From: Thermoplasmata archaeon
GTDB taxonomy: Archaea; Thermoplasmatota; Thermoplasmata; Methanomassiliicoccales; Methanomethylophilaceae
Assembly (NCBI GenBank): GCA_015063165.1
Contig: SUSZ01000001.1
Span: 101,643-165,642 of the forward strand
Direction of reading: 5' to 3'
DNA length: 64,000 nt
Positions 34,493-43,721 of the stretch are shown here, piece after piece. The notes beneath the pieces are model-generated. The model was not told the DNA's origin and did not search any database. It saw only the letters and a program-made list of their open reading frames with translations. The first letter of the stretch is position 1; each line of letters opens with the position of its first letter. The position numbers and the translations under genes were made by a program.

Positions 34493-34984
34493 TCACTCGC
34501 CGACTTTCCAAAGCTTGTCGCCGACGAAATGGATGGTCTTTATCGCCTTTCCGGGAGCCTTGGACTCCAGGTCGGCGGCCGAGCGCATCGAGACCCCAAT
34601 CGCCAGAGGGGCCTTGTTTCTCACGTCCCTTATCCACACGAGGTCCCCCTCGGCTATGTCGGGGTCGACCTCCAGTATCCCGGGGCCCATCACGTCCGCC
34701 CCGTTGGCCACGAACGGCACTGCGCCCATGTCCACGGTGACGTATCTGCGGGTAGGCTTGTACTTCATCACCCCCCTGATGGTCAGGAAGGGCTTCTCGT
34801 CCTTCACCAGTGCGAGGATGTCTCCTCCTACGAACACAAGGCTGTAGTCCGAGCTCTCGGCCATGTCGACCGGGTCGTCCTCGGAGAAGACGGGGGCGCC
34901 TACGACCTCCTCGAGATCCTTGGAAAGCGCCTTGACCTCCTTGGATCTCATCCTCTTCCGCTTGCGAATCATTATGTCTGCCAT
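34493..34984 (-). CDS. PUA-domain RNA-binding protein (MCT-1/Tma20-like)
   Basis: A 163-residue protein with a basic N-terminal half (RKRKRMRSKEVKALSKDLEE) and a C-terminal PUA domain: RYVTVDMGAVPFVANGADVMGPGILEVD, GDLVWIRD, APLAIGVSM and the closing GKAIKTIHFVGDKLW. This layout matches archaeal relatives of MCT-1/Tma20, which act in translation initiation or ribosome recycling. It is transcribed alone, convergent with rtcB and divergent from the DUF368 gene. Confidence 0.8.
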   Translation of the reverse strand: MADIMIRKRKRMRSKEVKALSKDLEEVVGAPVFSEDDPVDMAESSDYSLVFVGGDILALVKDEKPFLTIRGVMKYKPTRRYVTVDMGAVPFVANGADVMGPGILEVDPDIAEGDLVWIRDVRNKAPLAIGVSMRSAADLESKAPGKAIKTIHFVGDKLWKVGE

Positions 34985-35102
34985 TTCGAGCTGCTATGTG
35001 TGCTCGTGGCTAATATCGTTTTCTGATGATAGCTGGCTAAACGACAGGAATCCCGCGCCGGTCCAGGACAGGATTATTAAACATGCGAGGATACGGAGCG
35101 GC

Positions 35103-35930
35103 ATGAAAGACGACCATGTTTCCGCCACGGTAGCAGGGGCATTGGTCGGGGCCGTATCAGCCCTACCCGGTGCCAGCGGAGCCACGATGCTGGTCGTCTT
35201 CGGTTTGTACGAGAGGCTCATAGCGGCCCTGTCCGGACTGAAGAGGCTCGTCGCCGACATCCGCTTCATCGTCGTCCTCGGGATCTCCGTCGCCATAGGG
35301 ATGCTGGCATGCTCCCTCTGCCTCGACTACGTGATAGACAACTGGAGGATGCCCGCGATGTTCTTCTTCTCCATGCTCATCCTCTGCCAGATCCCCGACC
35401 TGAAGTCCATCGAAGGCCGCACGGAGCCCGCCGGGAAAACATGGTGGACGACTTTCGCCATAGGGCTCGTCGTCATGGTCGCGCTCTTCTTATTCAAGGG
35501 AGAGGGCAGCGTGGACCCGTCCATCCCGGCGATGGTCCTCGTTGGAGCCGTTTTCGCCCTCGCTAAGATGCTCCCCGGGGTCAGCGGCTCCACCATACTG
35601 GTCGCCATCGGGCTCTACGACGCGTTCCTCGATGCCATAGCCGACCTAGACTTCGGCTACCTCGTCCCCATGCTCGTCGGAGCCGTGGTCGCGGTCCTCC
35701 TGTTCGCGAAAGCCATGAAGTCCTGCCTGGAGAATCACAGGACCGGGACCTTCGGGCTCATCATGGGAATGACGGTCGGCTCCATGGTCACCGTCTTCGC
35801 CGATGCCTGCCTCTCCATGAGCGGCGATTCGGACATCCTCCCCGCGATCGCCGGGATCGCATTCGGACTCGTCGCGGGATACGCTTTGAGGCACCTCGCC
35901 AAAGCTGTCAGAGAGAAGAATGAAAACTGA
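35103..35930 (+). CDS. DUF368 family membrane protein
   Basis: A 275-residue membrane protein with about eight hydrophobic helices and two inverted-repeat halves, each bearing the DUF368 box: VSALPGASGATMLV near residue 21 and AKMLPGVSGSTILVA near residue 158. Bacterial DUF368 members (PopT) have been implicated in returning undecaprenyl phosphate across the membrane, so a polyprenyl-phosphate carrier role for surface glycosylation is a reasonable inference here. The ATG at 35103 is taken because the family begins close to it; the frame upstream is open but has no family similarity. Confidence 0.78.
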   Translation: MKDDHVSATVAGALVGAVSALPGASGATMLVVFGLYERLIAALSGLKRLVADIRFIVVLGISVAIGMLACSLCLDYVIDNWRMPAMFFFSMLILCQIPDLKSIEGRTEPAGKTWWTTFAIGLVVMVALFLFKGEGSVDPSIPAMVLVGAVFALAKMLPGVSGSTILVAIGLYDAFLDAIADLDFGYLVPMLVGAVVAVLLFAKAMKSCLENHRTGTFGLIMGMTVGSMVTVFADACLSMSGDSDILPAIAGIAFGLVAGYALRHLAKAVREKNEN

Positions 35931-36123
35931 CGGCAGCGGGGGAAAGGGGTTGAAGGGAATTCGCCACCGTCGAGGACAGTAGTTTGGGATGCACTCGCTT
36001 GTCCTCAGAGATAACATTCACGGTACCGTACTTAAAGGAAATCAGGGGAGGGGTGGCCGAAAGTGGCCACGGCCTTCCGAATGTCTGGCCTAAGATTTTT
36101 AGAGTTAATTCTGCCCGAATACC
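35931..36123. other. convergent intergenic region with hairpin
   Basis: No gene is visible between the convergent DUF368 and arcS genes. An inverted repeat GTGGCC (36053-36058) / GGCCAC (36065-36070) with a six-base GAAAGT loop could serve as a transcript end. A 10-bp palindrome ACGGTACCGT lies at 36020-36029. Neither can be assigned further. Confidence 0.4.
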
Positions 36124-37815
36124 TTATTTGAGCTTATGGCGTATCTTGACGGCCACTCCTCTCTTGAGATCGGCCATCTCCCTGCCGCACATCATCGCGA
36201 CGCCTACCCCGCGGACCTCCCCGTTGCAGACGGCGATGGCCTCGTCCCCTATGCGGATGCGGGGATCGGCGGAGACGACTCCGACGGCGAACAGGCTTCC
36301 CTTCATCTCGAAGTCCATGACCTCGACCGTATTCTGGCCGAGGGCGGCCACGATCCTGGCTCCCTCCAAGGTGAGGGACATCATGCCCCTCTCAGGGGTC
36401 ATCATGCCGAGCTGGGTCTTCTTGCTACGGTCGTCGTGGTCTTCGCGGATCAGCTTCCAGTAGGGGAACTTGCCTATGGCGTAGGTGTCCTCGTCCATGA
36501 GGGCGTCGGCGGCTTCCTTCCCGAACTGGAACTCCAGGACGGACCTGAACTGGTTGTTGCGGTCTATCATGTAGTCTACGGGCTCCATATCCGCGGTGGC
36601 CTCCCTCAGGGCCTTGTCCAGGTTGGCGAGGGATGCAGGAGAAGTAGGGTCTCCGACGACGGTGCATTCCATCTCCGCGAGGCCTTCCACGAGCTCGTAG
36701 TCCTCCCCGAGGTGGCAGACGACCTTGTCGTATCCCTGAGCCAGAATGTCTCCGACCATCTCCCTGATCATAGACTTCTCCTCGGGCTTCCACTCGCCGG
36801 TGACAGGTATATCATAGGCGTTGGCGGGATACATGAAGTCCAGCTCCCTGGGAACGACTCCGAGAGGAGAGGTGACTATGACCTCGTGCACGAGGGTGTC
36901 GTGGGTGGAAGTGTGGATGGCGGAAGAGAACGCCTTATGCGATTTGGAGATGTGGTACGGCTTCTTCGCCGAGCAGGGGAGCAGCAGGAGGACCCTCTTG
37001 TTGGCGGGCTTCCTGTAGCTCTTCATCTTCTCCCTGTACTTCTTGATGTCGGGCCTTCTGAGAGCCTGGGTGGAGTTGCAGCAGAACCTGCATCCCACGG
37101 TGGAGCACGTCTCCTCGGCGAATTCGTAGCCGACGTCGTCGAATATCCTGAGCGTGGCGACGGACGAGGACGATGCGAAGGACCTCTGGTCCACGAGCTC
37201 CCTCAGACGGTCGCAGGCGATGAACGTCTTGACCTTCTCGATCTCCCTGGCCATCTCCCCGGAGTTCTCGACGGAGACGTCCCGTCCGACGGCCAGGTCG
37301 GTCTCCGGAAGGAGCCTCACCCCGCTGATCCCGGCGGACCTGGGGAGAGAATCGTCCAGGACATCGACGCCCATATAGGCCAGCAGAGCCGCTGTGGAGG
37401 GCTCCCCGATGCCTAGCATGCAAAGGAGCTTCCCGAACCCGCAGGCCTCCCTGAGGCTCATCACGGCGTCCACGAGACGACGAGGGTCCCTCCTGAGCTC
37501 GTACGCGTTGGGGACCACGACGACCTCCGCATCCTCGTCTGCGACGAATCCTTCCGCCAGCGGAAGCCTGACGACCTGGATCCCGTCGACGACGTAAGGC
37601 TCGGAGCCCATGCCGGATGAGGCTGTGGTCAGGAGACCCTTCTCCAGAGGGACCTCCGCTCCCAGAAGATGGAGCGTCCTTCCTTTCTCTCCCAGGCTCA
37701 CCCACGCAGGAGAGCCGGGATCAGTCCCGATGACGCAGGGGGTGGCGATCTTGCCCTCCCCTCTGGAATATTCACATTCCCTGCCCCTCTGGGACCGGGA
37801 GACGATGTCCAACAT
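36124..37815 (-). CDS. arcS: archaeosine synthase (ArcS/TgtA2)
   Basis: A 563-residue protein that should convert preQ0 at position 15 of tRNA to archaeosine. The N-terminal half is TGT-like but lacks the usual catalytic loop. A cysteine set CSTVGCRFCCNST follows. The family-specific LLLLPCSAKKPYHISKSHKAF motif lies in the middle, and a C-terminal PUA domain (GRIRIGDEAIAV-like, RIRIGDEAIAVCNGEVRGVGVAM) binds tRNA. The length matches ArcS. It works with queC, queD and queE at 59606-61372, which make preQ0. The tRNA-inserting TgtA is not in the window. Confidence 0.88.
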   Translation of the reverse strand: MLDIVSRSQRGRECEYSRGEGKIATPCVIGTDPGSPAWVSLGEKGRTLHLLGAEVPLEKGLLTTASSGMGSEPYVVDGIQVVRLPLAEGFVADEDAEVVVVPNAYELRRDPRRLVDAVMSLREACGFGKLLCMLGIGEPSTAALLAYMGVDVLDDSLPRSAGISGVRLLPETDLAVGRDVSVENSGEMAREIEKVKTFIACDRLRELVDQRSFASSSSVATLRIFDDVGYEFAEETCSTVGCRFCCNSTQALRRPDIKKYREKMKSYRKPANKRVLLLLPCSAKKPYHISKSHKAFSSAIHTSTHDTLVHEVIVTSPLGVVPRELDFMYPANAYDIPVTGEWKPEEKSMIREMVGDILAQGYDKVVCHLGEDYELVEGLAEMECTVVGDPTSPASLANLDKALREATADMEPVDYMIDRNNQFRSVLEFQFGKEAADALMDEDTYAIGKFPYWKLIREDHDDRSKKTQLGMMTPERGMMSLTLEGARIVAALGQNTVEVMDFEMKGSLFAVGVVSADPRIRIGDEAIAVCNGEVRGVGVAMMCGREMADLKRGVAVKIRHKLK

Positions 37816-37951
37816 GCCACGGACGACGATGGAAGCAGTAATAAGGATTGCGACAGAACGGCTATATCACAAACACTATTAGGATTCGGATGCGCTCGTA
37901 GGGGCTGAACCCATAGCCAACCGTTAATAACGTCAAATTCAATCACGTAGC
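37816..37951. promoter_or_regulatory. divergent promoter region arcS / pyrB
   Basis: A short region between divergent arcS and pyrBI. GGTTTGTGATATAG on the minus strand (about 37860-37875) and GTTAATAACGTC on the plus strand (about 37922-37933) are the TATA-like candidates. Confidence 0.35.
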
Positions 37952-38881
37952 ATGGACCTCTACGACAAAGACGTTGTGTCAATCAAAGACTTTAGCAAGG
38001 ACCAGATCGAAGGGATACTGGACCTATCGGAGAGGATGGTCCCCTACGCTTTGGGGGACAAGACAGAGCGCATTCTCGACGGGAAGATACTCGGAAACCT
38101 GTTCTTCGAGCCTTCCACCCGCACCAAGCTGTCGTTCGAGAGCGCCGCGTACAGGCTCGGATGCGATGTGATCGACGTATCCGAGATGTCCATGACGTCC
38201 ATTTCCAAGGGAGAGACCCTTGCGGACACCATCAAGATGGTCGATGCCTACTGCGACCTGATCGTGCTGAGGCACCCATACGAGGGAGCTGCCAGGCTGG
38301 CGGCCAAATTCTCCATAAATCCTGTCATAAACGCCGGCGACGGAGCCGGATCGCACCCCACCCAGACCCTTCTCGACCTGTTCACCATGAGAGAGGCCAA
38401 AGGCACCCTCGACGGACTCAACATCGTCCTCGTGGGAGACCTGAAGTACGGCAGAACGGTCCATTCCCTCGCCGATGCCCTGACCATGTTCGGAGCAAAG
38501 ATCTCGCTCGTCGCTCCCGAGACCCTGCAGATGCCCGACGACATCGTCTCCCACCTTGAGGAGAAGGGATGCAGGCCCTACAAGACCGCCGTCCTGGAGG
38601 ACGTCATCGACCAGGCCGACGTCCTTTACGTCACCAGAATCCAGAAGGAGAGGTTCCCCGACCCCGCGGAGTACAACAAGGTCGCAGGGACCTACAGGAT
38701 AGACAACGCCATCCTCAGGGAGGCCAAGAACGACATGATCGTCATGCACCCGCTGCCCAGGGTCGGAGAGATCGCGCCCGAGGTGGACGGTACCCAGCAT
38801 GCCAGATACTTCAAACAAGCCTTCAACGGAGTCCCCGTCAGGATGGCTCTTCTCAGCGCTATACTCGGAGGTGAGCTCTGA
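37952..38881 (+). CDS. pyrB: aspartate carbamoyltransferase catalytic subunit
   Basis: A 309-residue ATCase catalytic chain, the first committed step of pyrimidine synthesis. It has the carbamoyl-phosphate loop FFEPSTRTKLSFESAA, the SKGETLADTIKM segment, HPTQTLLDLFTM, the aspartate-binding region DVLYVTRIQKERFPD and the C-terminal HPLPRVGEI. Its stop overlaps the pyrI start by one base (TGATG), so the catalytic and regulatory chains are co-translated into the usual dodecamer. Confidence 0.96.
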   Translation: MDLYDKDVVSIKDFSKDQIEGILDLSERMVPYALGDKTERILDGKILGNLFFEPSTRTKLSFESAAYRLGCDVIDVSEMSMTSISKGETLADTIKMVDAYCDLIVLRHPYEGAARLAAKFSINPVINAGDGAGSHPTQTLLDLFTMREAKGTLDGLNIVLVGDLKYGRTVHSLADALTMFGAKISLVAPETLQMPDDIVSHLEEKGCRPYKTAVLEDVIDQADVLYVTRIQKERFPDPAEYNKVAGTYRIDNAILREAKNDMIVMHPLPRVGEIAPEVDGTQHARYFKQAFNGVPVRMALLSAILGGEL

Positions 38882-39360
38882 TGGCGGAGAACCATGTTAT
38901 CAAAGAGGTCAAGCTGGCTCCTATCAGGAACGGGACTGTCATCGACCATATCGCCTGCGGACAGGCCCTGAACGTCATGAAGATCCTCGGAGTCAACGAG
39001 AACAACATCGACTCGTGCATAAGCATCGGGATACACGTCTCGTCCGGGAAGACCGCCGGATGGAAGGACATCATAAAGATCGAGGACAGGGAGCTCGACA
39101 GCAACACGGTCGACAAGATCGCCCTGATCGCTCCGGATGCCACCATATCCATCATCAGGGACTTCTACGTGGCGGAGAAGTTCACCGTGAAGCTTGACGA
39201 CCACGTCATCGGCCTCGCCAGGTGCAGCAACCCCAACTGCATCACCAACAAAGGCGAGCCTGTGGACCCTGAGTTCAAGGTCATCAACAGGCATCCTATC
39301 CAGCTCAGATGCTGCTACTGCGACAGGATACTGATGAACATCTCCGACAACCTGCTGTGA
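38881..39360 (+). CDS. pyrI: aspartate carbamoyltransferase regulatory subunit
   Basis: A 159-residue regulatory chain. The nucleotide-binding domain starts KEVKLAPIRNGTVIDHIACGQAL. The C-terminal zinc domain has the four-cysteine set CSNPNCITN ... CCYCDRIL that contacts the catalytic chain. It is overlapped by pyrB and followed after 4 bases by the UPF0200 gene, so all are likely in one operon. Confidence 0.95.
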   Translation: MAENHVIKEVKLAPIRNGTVIDHIACGQALNVMKILGVNENNIDSCISIGIHVSSGKTAGWKDIIKIEDRELDSNTVDKIALIAPDATISIIRDFYVAEKFTVKLDDHVIGLARCSNPNCITNKGEPVDPEFKVINRHPIQLRCCYCDRILMNISDNLL

Positions 39361-39364
39361 TAGG

Positions 39365-39895
39365 ATGAAGATCCTGGTCGTCGCAGGGATGCCGGGTGCC
39401 GGCAAGGAGGAGCTGCTCAAGGTCGCCCAGTCCATGGGCTACAGCTTCCTCAGGATGGGCGACATCGTCAGGGAGACCTACGCGTCGTCCGGAGCCGAGG
39501 CCGAAGGGCTGTCGGTGGGGGAATTCGCCAACAGGGAGAGGGAGCTCCACGGAGCCGACATCTGGGCCAAGAGGTCGATAGAACGCATGTCCGGAGACCT
39601 CTTCCTCGTGGACGGCTGCAGGAGCATGAACGAGGTCCGCTCCTTCCGCGGCCTCTCCAAGGACGTGTACATAATCGCGATCCACACCGCCCGCAGCGAG
39701 CGCTTCAGAAGGCTCGTCTCCAGGGACCGCGAGGACGCTCCGCACAACGAGGAGGAGTTCGACGCCCGCGACAACAGGGAGATCGGATGGGGGATTGCGG
39801 AGGTCATAGCCCTGTCCGAGTACCTCATCGTGAACAACGCCGACCTGGAGACGTTCAGAGGATAGGCCAAAAAGCTTCTGGAGAGCCTGAGATGA
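39365..39895 (+). CDS. UPF0200/dephospho-CoA-kinase-like protein with probable in-frame amber (Pyl) codon
   Basis: A P-loop protein of the UPF0200 family (dephospho-CoA kinase-like), with Walker A AGMPGAGKEE, RMGDIVRETY, an LVDGCRSMNEV segment and a C-terminal EYLIVNNADLETFRG. The ordinary frame stops at a TAG at 39863-39865 after 166 residues, right where the last helix of the family should begin. Reading through the TAG adds AKKLLESLR and reaches TGA at 39893-39895, which overlaps the next ATG by 4 bases, as in most operons here. The full product would be 176 residues, with pyrrolysine (or another residue) at 167. This is the only complete gene in the window ending in TAG. The assignment as a sense codon is inference; the family and frame are seen directly. 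Confidence 0.75.
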
Positions 39896-40155
39896 GGTTC
39901 ACCACCGCGCGTCTCTGCGGAGGCAGATCCCTCATGGCCATCTCCGCCGACCCCATGGACATAGACCTGTCCAAGGCGGCGGAGGCCATCTCCTCCAGAG
40001 GGCTGGACATAACCCAGCAGGACGAGATGATGGTCGTCTTCCAGTGGAACGGGATGGAGGTCACCCTGTACCGCCAGGGGAAGGTGATGTACTTCCCGTT
40101 GGAGGACAAGGCCCTCTGCATAAAATATGCGACGGAACTGCTCGAATCGCTCTGA
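39892..40155 (+). CDS. small conserved-looking protein of unknown function
   Basis: An 87-residue soluble protein starting MRFTTARLCGG. It has an alpha/beta pattern: a helix around SKAAEAISSRG, then strands EMMVVFQWNGMEVTLYRQGKVMYFPL, and a final helix CIKYATELLESL. I do not recognise the family. A longer open frame back to 39787 lies inside the UPF0200 gene and is not used. The ATG overlaps the read-through stop of the UPF0200 gene, so it is probably translated together with it. Confidence 0.7.
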   Translation: MRFTTARLCGGRSLMAISADPMDIDLSKAAEAISSRGLDITQQDEMMVVFQWNGMEVTLYRQGKVMYFPLEDKALCIKYATELLESL

Positions 40156-40197
40156 TTTTCAGCATCATTTTATCTATATGGTAGCGAATGGACGAAC

Positions 40198-40929
40198 ATG
40201 GATGCCTTATGCCTGGCTGCCATCGCCGTTGCGCTGTCGGCTCTCCTGTCCTTGGTCGCTTACAAGACGGGATGCCTGACTAAGGACGGCGCGGTCGCTT
40301 CCTTCCTCACAGGTTCCTTCACGGGAGCGTTCAGCTCTTTGAACGCTTTCGTCCTGCTCACCATATTCACAGTGGTGGGATTCGCCGCTACCAAGAGCGG
40401 GCTGAGCAAGAAGAGGAAGGCCGGGCTGCAGGAAGGCACCAAGGGCGAGCGCACATGGAAGAACGTGGCCGGAGTGGGGCTGCCGCCGTGCCTGATGGTG
40501 GCGCTGAACCTGGTCTTCCCCATGGACCCGCTGCTGTTCAACGTGGCCTTCATATCGACCCTGGCAGTGGCTGGAGCCGACACCATCGCATCCGAGATAG
40601 GAGTGCGCGATGCCAAAGCGTATCTCATCACCACCTTCAAGAGGGTCCCTCCGGGAACCAACGGAGGCGTATCGGTGCTGGGAACCGCCATATCCACCGT
40701 CGCCTCGCTGGTGATCGCCGTCCTGGGATGGTCGACAATGGAGCACAGCATAGACTGGCTCCTGCTGATCCCGTTCGCGGCTGGAGTCGTGGGGAACATC
40801 CTGGACAGCATGTTCGGAACGCTCCTCGAGGACCGCGGGTACATCTCGAAGTACACCAACAACGCTTCCACCGCCCTGTTGGGAGCGGCGTTCGGAGCAG
40901 GGGTCTGCCTAGCGACCGGATACGCCTGA
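40198..40929 (+). CDS. DUF92 (TMEM19/VTE6-like) membrane protein
   Basis: A 243-residue protein with about seven hydrophobic helices. It carries the DUF92 signatures LTKDGAVASFLTGSF, the basic FAATKSGLSKKRKAGLQEGTKGERTWKNV, the acidic VAGADTIASEIGV, the PPGTNGGVSVLGT loop and the NILDSMFGTLLED segment. The plant homologue VTE6 is a phytyl-phosphate kinase. An isoprenyl-phosphate kinase role would fit the VTE5-like kinase and UbiA nearby, but is inferred. It uses a separate start 42 bases after the small protein. Confidence 0.82.
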   Translation: MDALCLAAIAVALSALLSLVAYKTGCLTKDGAVASFLTGSFTGAFSSLNAFVLLTIFTVVGFAATKSGLSKKRKAGLQEGTKGERTWKNVAGVGLPPCLMVALNLVFPMDPLLFNVAFISTLAVAGADTIASEIGVRDAKAYLITTFKRVPPGTNGGVSVLGTAISTVASLVIAVLGWSTMEHSIDWLLLIPFAAGVVGNILDSMFGTLLEDRGYISKYTNNASTALLGAAFGAGVCLATGYA

Positions 40930-41015
40930 ACATAGAACACCCTGTCTGATGAGCCTGGAACTCGGGCATTCCTATATTAACAATCATACTAATCACGATT
41001 CATACGTGGTTGAAC

Positions 41016-43721
41016 ATGAAACCGGAGAATGATCCCTCGGATTCCTCCAAAAATGCCAGGATTCTTGTTTCTGATTCGAACGAGACCGTCGGAAGGGATG
41101 GTCCTCTCTCCAAACATCCCCGCCCTGTGGTCGCCTTGGACTCCCCCTATCTCGGAATCGAGCTTGTCGGAGGGAAAGGAGTCAACATCGCCAAGATGAT
41201 CTCCAACGGATTCAGCGTGCCCCCCGCAATAGCGCTGACCGTCGATGCGTACGAGATGTTCCTCGACCGCAACGGCCTGAGGGAGACGATCTCCGGGATC
41301 CTGGACGAGACCGACTTCGACGACGACGCCTCATTGAACGGATCCTCCGACAAGATACGCGAGCTCATCCTGAACGCCGACATCACCGACGAGGAGCTGA
41401 CCAACTTCAAGCCCCAGTTCAAGAAGCTCGGAGGGGAATACTTCGCCGTCCGCTCGTCCGCTGTGGCGGAGGATCTCGCCGATGCGAGCTTCGCAGGGCA
41501 GCAGGACACCTATCTCAACATCACCGTCAGAGGCATCATAGGGATGGTCCTCAAGTGCTGGGCATCCTACTGGAACGCCCGCGCGATGAAATACAGGCAC
41601 GACTCCAACAAGGACCACCTGTCCCAAGGGATGGCCGTGGTGATCCAGAAGATGGTCAAATCGGACATCAGCGGAGTCATGTTCACCGCAGATCCCGTCA
41701 CCGGAGACGACAGGATCGTCATAGAGGCCTCTTGGGGGCTGGGAGAGTCCATCGTATCCGGGCTGGTCAACCCGGACAGCTACATCCTGTCCAAGGACAG
41801 CCTAGGGGTCCAGGAATTCACGATCAACAGCAAGGACCAGGGATACTACCTGGTCGACGGCAAGGACGAGCTCGTCACCCTTCCCAAGGAGAAGGCGGAA
41901 GCCCGCTGCGCCGACGACGGCGTCCTGAAGCTCATAGCGAAGCAGGGTCTGGCCCTGGAGAAGCACTTCGGGTGTCCCCAGGACATCGAATGGGCCGTAG
42001 AGGACGGGAATGTGTACATCCTCCAGTCCAGGAACATAACCACGCTTCCCGAAGTCGCCGAGAAGGACGACATCCTCTGGTCCAGGGGATACGGGGACGA
42101 ATACTGGGCGGACGCCACGACGCCCATGTTCTACACCGTCATGGGAAAGATGCTCACGGACTACGTCAACCACGAAGGAGCCCATATGATGGGATACAAG
42201 GACCTGGAGTCCGGCCCGCTGACGAAGCTCCACAAGTCCAGGGTGTACTTCTCCGCCACCGTTCTGGAGAGGATATTCGCGCATTACCCCAAGCTCATCC
42301 GTTCGAGGGAGCTGCTGGAGTACTTCCCTGCGAAGGAGCAGGCCAGGATCTCCGCCTACCCGAACGACTACTTCGGGATGATAAAGTCCCAGATCTGCCT
42401 CTTCTTCCGCGACAGGGACGGGATGATGTGGAAGACCGACAAGGTCTACAGGAAATGGGCCGAGGGTTTCCTGGAACTGTGCAAGGAGTTCGATTCCAAG
42501 GACATCCAATCCCTCAGCAACCAGGAGTTGGCCGACTGGTACGAGCGCATAAGGGTTGGCTCCACGAAGCACTACCAGCTCATCCGCTACGGGATGGTGT
42601 CTCATTCCATCATGACCAACCTCCTGGTCAAGAACTGGACCGCGAAGTGGCTGCATGACGACGGGACCATCTACGCAGGCCTCATGTGCGCCCCCGAGGA
42701 CAACAAGACCGTGGAGACCAACAAAGGGTTCTCCGACATGGGAAAGGCCCTCAGAACCGATAGAGCGGCCAAGGAGAAGGCCGAGAGCATGTCCGCGGAC
42801 GAGTTCGTGGACTGGCTCCAGAAGTCCGACTCGCCTTTCAAGAAATCGTACAACGACTTCATCGCCGAATTTGGCCACCGGTCCGGAACCAGGGAGCTGA
42901 ACGCCCCCAGATGGGCCGAGGACCACGAGTACGTCATCGGGACAGCCCTGCAGATGTGCAACGGGGACGTCGACCTCAGGGAGGAGTTCGAGCGCAGCAA
43001 GGAGCGCAGAAAGGCCACCGAGGAGGAGGTCCGCTCCAAGCTCGGATTCTTCAAGAGAGGGGTGCTGTTCAAGGTGTTGAAGCTGGCCCGCACGTACCTC
43101 ACGTTCAGGGAGAACCAGAGGTTCTATCTCGACCACATCATGTACAGGAACAGGCTGATATTCCTAGAGGAAGGAAGAAGGCTGAAGGAGAAAGGCCTCA
43201 TCGATGACAGCGAGGACATATTCTTCCTCGAGGACACCGAGGCCATATCCATCCTGGAAGGTAACAAGATCCCGAACCTGAGGGAACTCATATCCCCTCG
43301 CAAAACCATTTTCATGAAGTACCGCGACAGGCTCCCGCCGAAGTTCCTGCTCAACGGGGTGGACTTCGACGACGAACCGATATCCCACAGCGCCACCCTC
43401 GCAGGGGCCGCATCCAGCCCTGGAAGGTGCGAGGCCCGCATCAGGGTCATCATGGACGTCAGGGACATCGGACAGGTGGAGAAGGGGGAGATCCTGGTCA
43501 CCAGCAACACCGATCCCGGATGGACCATAGTGTTCTCCAAGCTCGGAGGACTGATCACCGAGACCGGAGGGATCCTCTGCCACGGAGCTGTAATCTCACG
43601 CGAATACCAGATACCCGCGGTGACAGCGGTCAAATCGGCCACCACCATCCTCCACACCGGCGACCTCGTATCGCTAGACGGGAGCAAGGGGGAGATAACA
43701 ATCCTGGAGGCGAAAGAATGA
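41016..43721 (+). CDS. PEP-synthase-like dikinase of the rifampin-phosphotransferase type
   Basis: A protein of about 901 residues with an ATP-grasp pyruvate,phosphate-dikinase N-terminal domain: GGKGVNIAKMISNGFSVPPA, VRSSAVAEDLADASFAGQQDT, VIQKMVKSDISGVMFTADP and EASWGLGE. The large central domain (about 330-750) differs from PEP synthase. A C-terminal phosphohistidine swivel domain has TETGGILCHGAVISREYQIPA, with the catalytic His about residue 856. The C-terminal PEP-binding barrel is absent. This order is that of rifampin phosphotransferase, where the central domain binds the acceptor. The acceptor here is unknown. The ATG at 41016 is preferred to a TTG at 41010. The stop overlaps the next gene's start (ATGA), so the two are one unit. 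Confidence 0.8.
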   Translation: MKPENDPSDSSKNARILVSDSNETVGRDGPLSKHPRPVVALDSPYLGIELVGGKGVNIAKMISNGFSVPPAIALTVDAYEMFLDRNGLRETISGILDETDFDDDASLNGSSDKIRELILNADITDEELTNFKPQFKKLGGEYFAVRSSAVAEDLADASFAGQQDTYLNITVRGIIGMVLKCWASYWNARAMKYRHDSNKDHLSQGMAVVIQKMVKSDISGVMFTADPVTGDDRIVIEASWGLGESIVSGLVNPDSYILSKDSLGVQEFTINSKDQGYYLVDGKDELVTLPKEKAEARCADDGVLKLIAKQGLALEKHFGCPQDIEWAVEDGNVYILQSRNITTLPEVAEKDDILWSRGYGDEYWADATTPMFYTVMGKMLTDYVNHEGAHMMGYKDLESGPLTKLHKSRVYFSATVLERIFAHYPKLIRSRELLEYFPAKEQARISAYPNDYFGMIKSQICLFFRDRDGMMWKTDKVYRKWAEGFLELCKEFDSKDIQSLSNQELADWYERIRVGSTKHYQLIRYGMVSHSIMTNLLVKNWTAKWLHDDGTIYAGLMCAPEDNKTVETNKGFSDMGKALRTDRAAKEKAESMSADEFVDWLQKSDSPFKKSYNDFIAEFGHRSGTRELNAPRWAEDHEYVIGTALQMCNGDVDLREEFERSKERRKATEEEVRSKLGFFKRGVLFKVLKLARTYLTFRENQRFYLDHIMYRNRLIFLEEGRRLKEKGLIDDSEDIFFLEDTEAISILEGNKIPNLRELISPRKTIFMKYRDRLPPKFLLNGVDFDDEPISHSATLAGAASSPGRCEARIRVIMDVRDIGQVEKGEILVTSNTDPGWTIVFSKLGGLITETGGILCHGAVISREYQIPAVTAVKSATTILHTGDLVSLDGSKGEITILEAKE

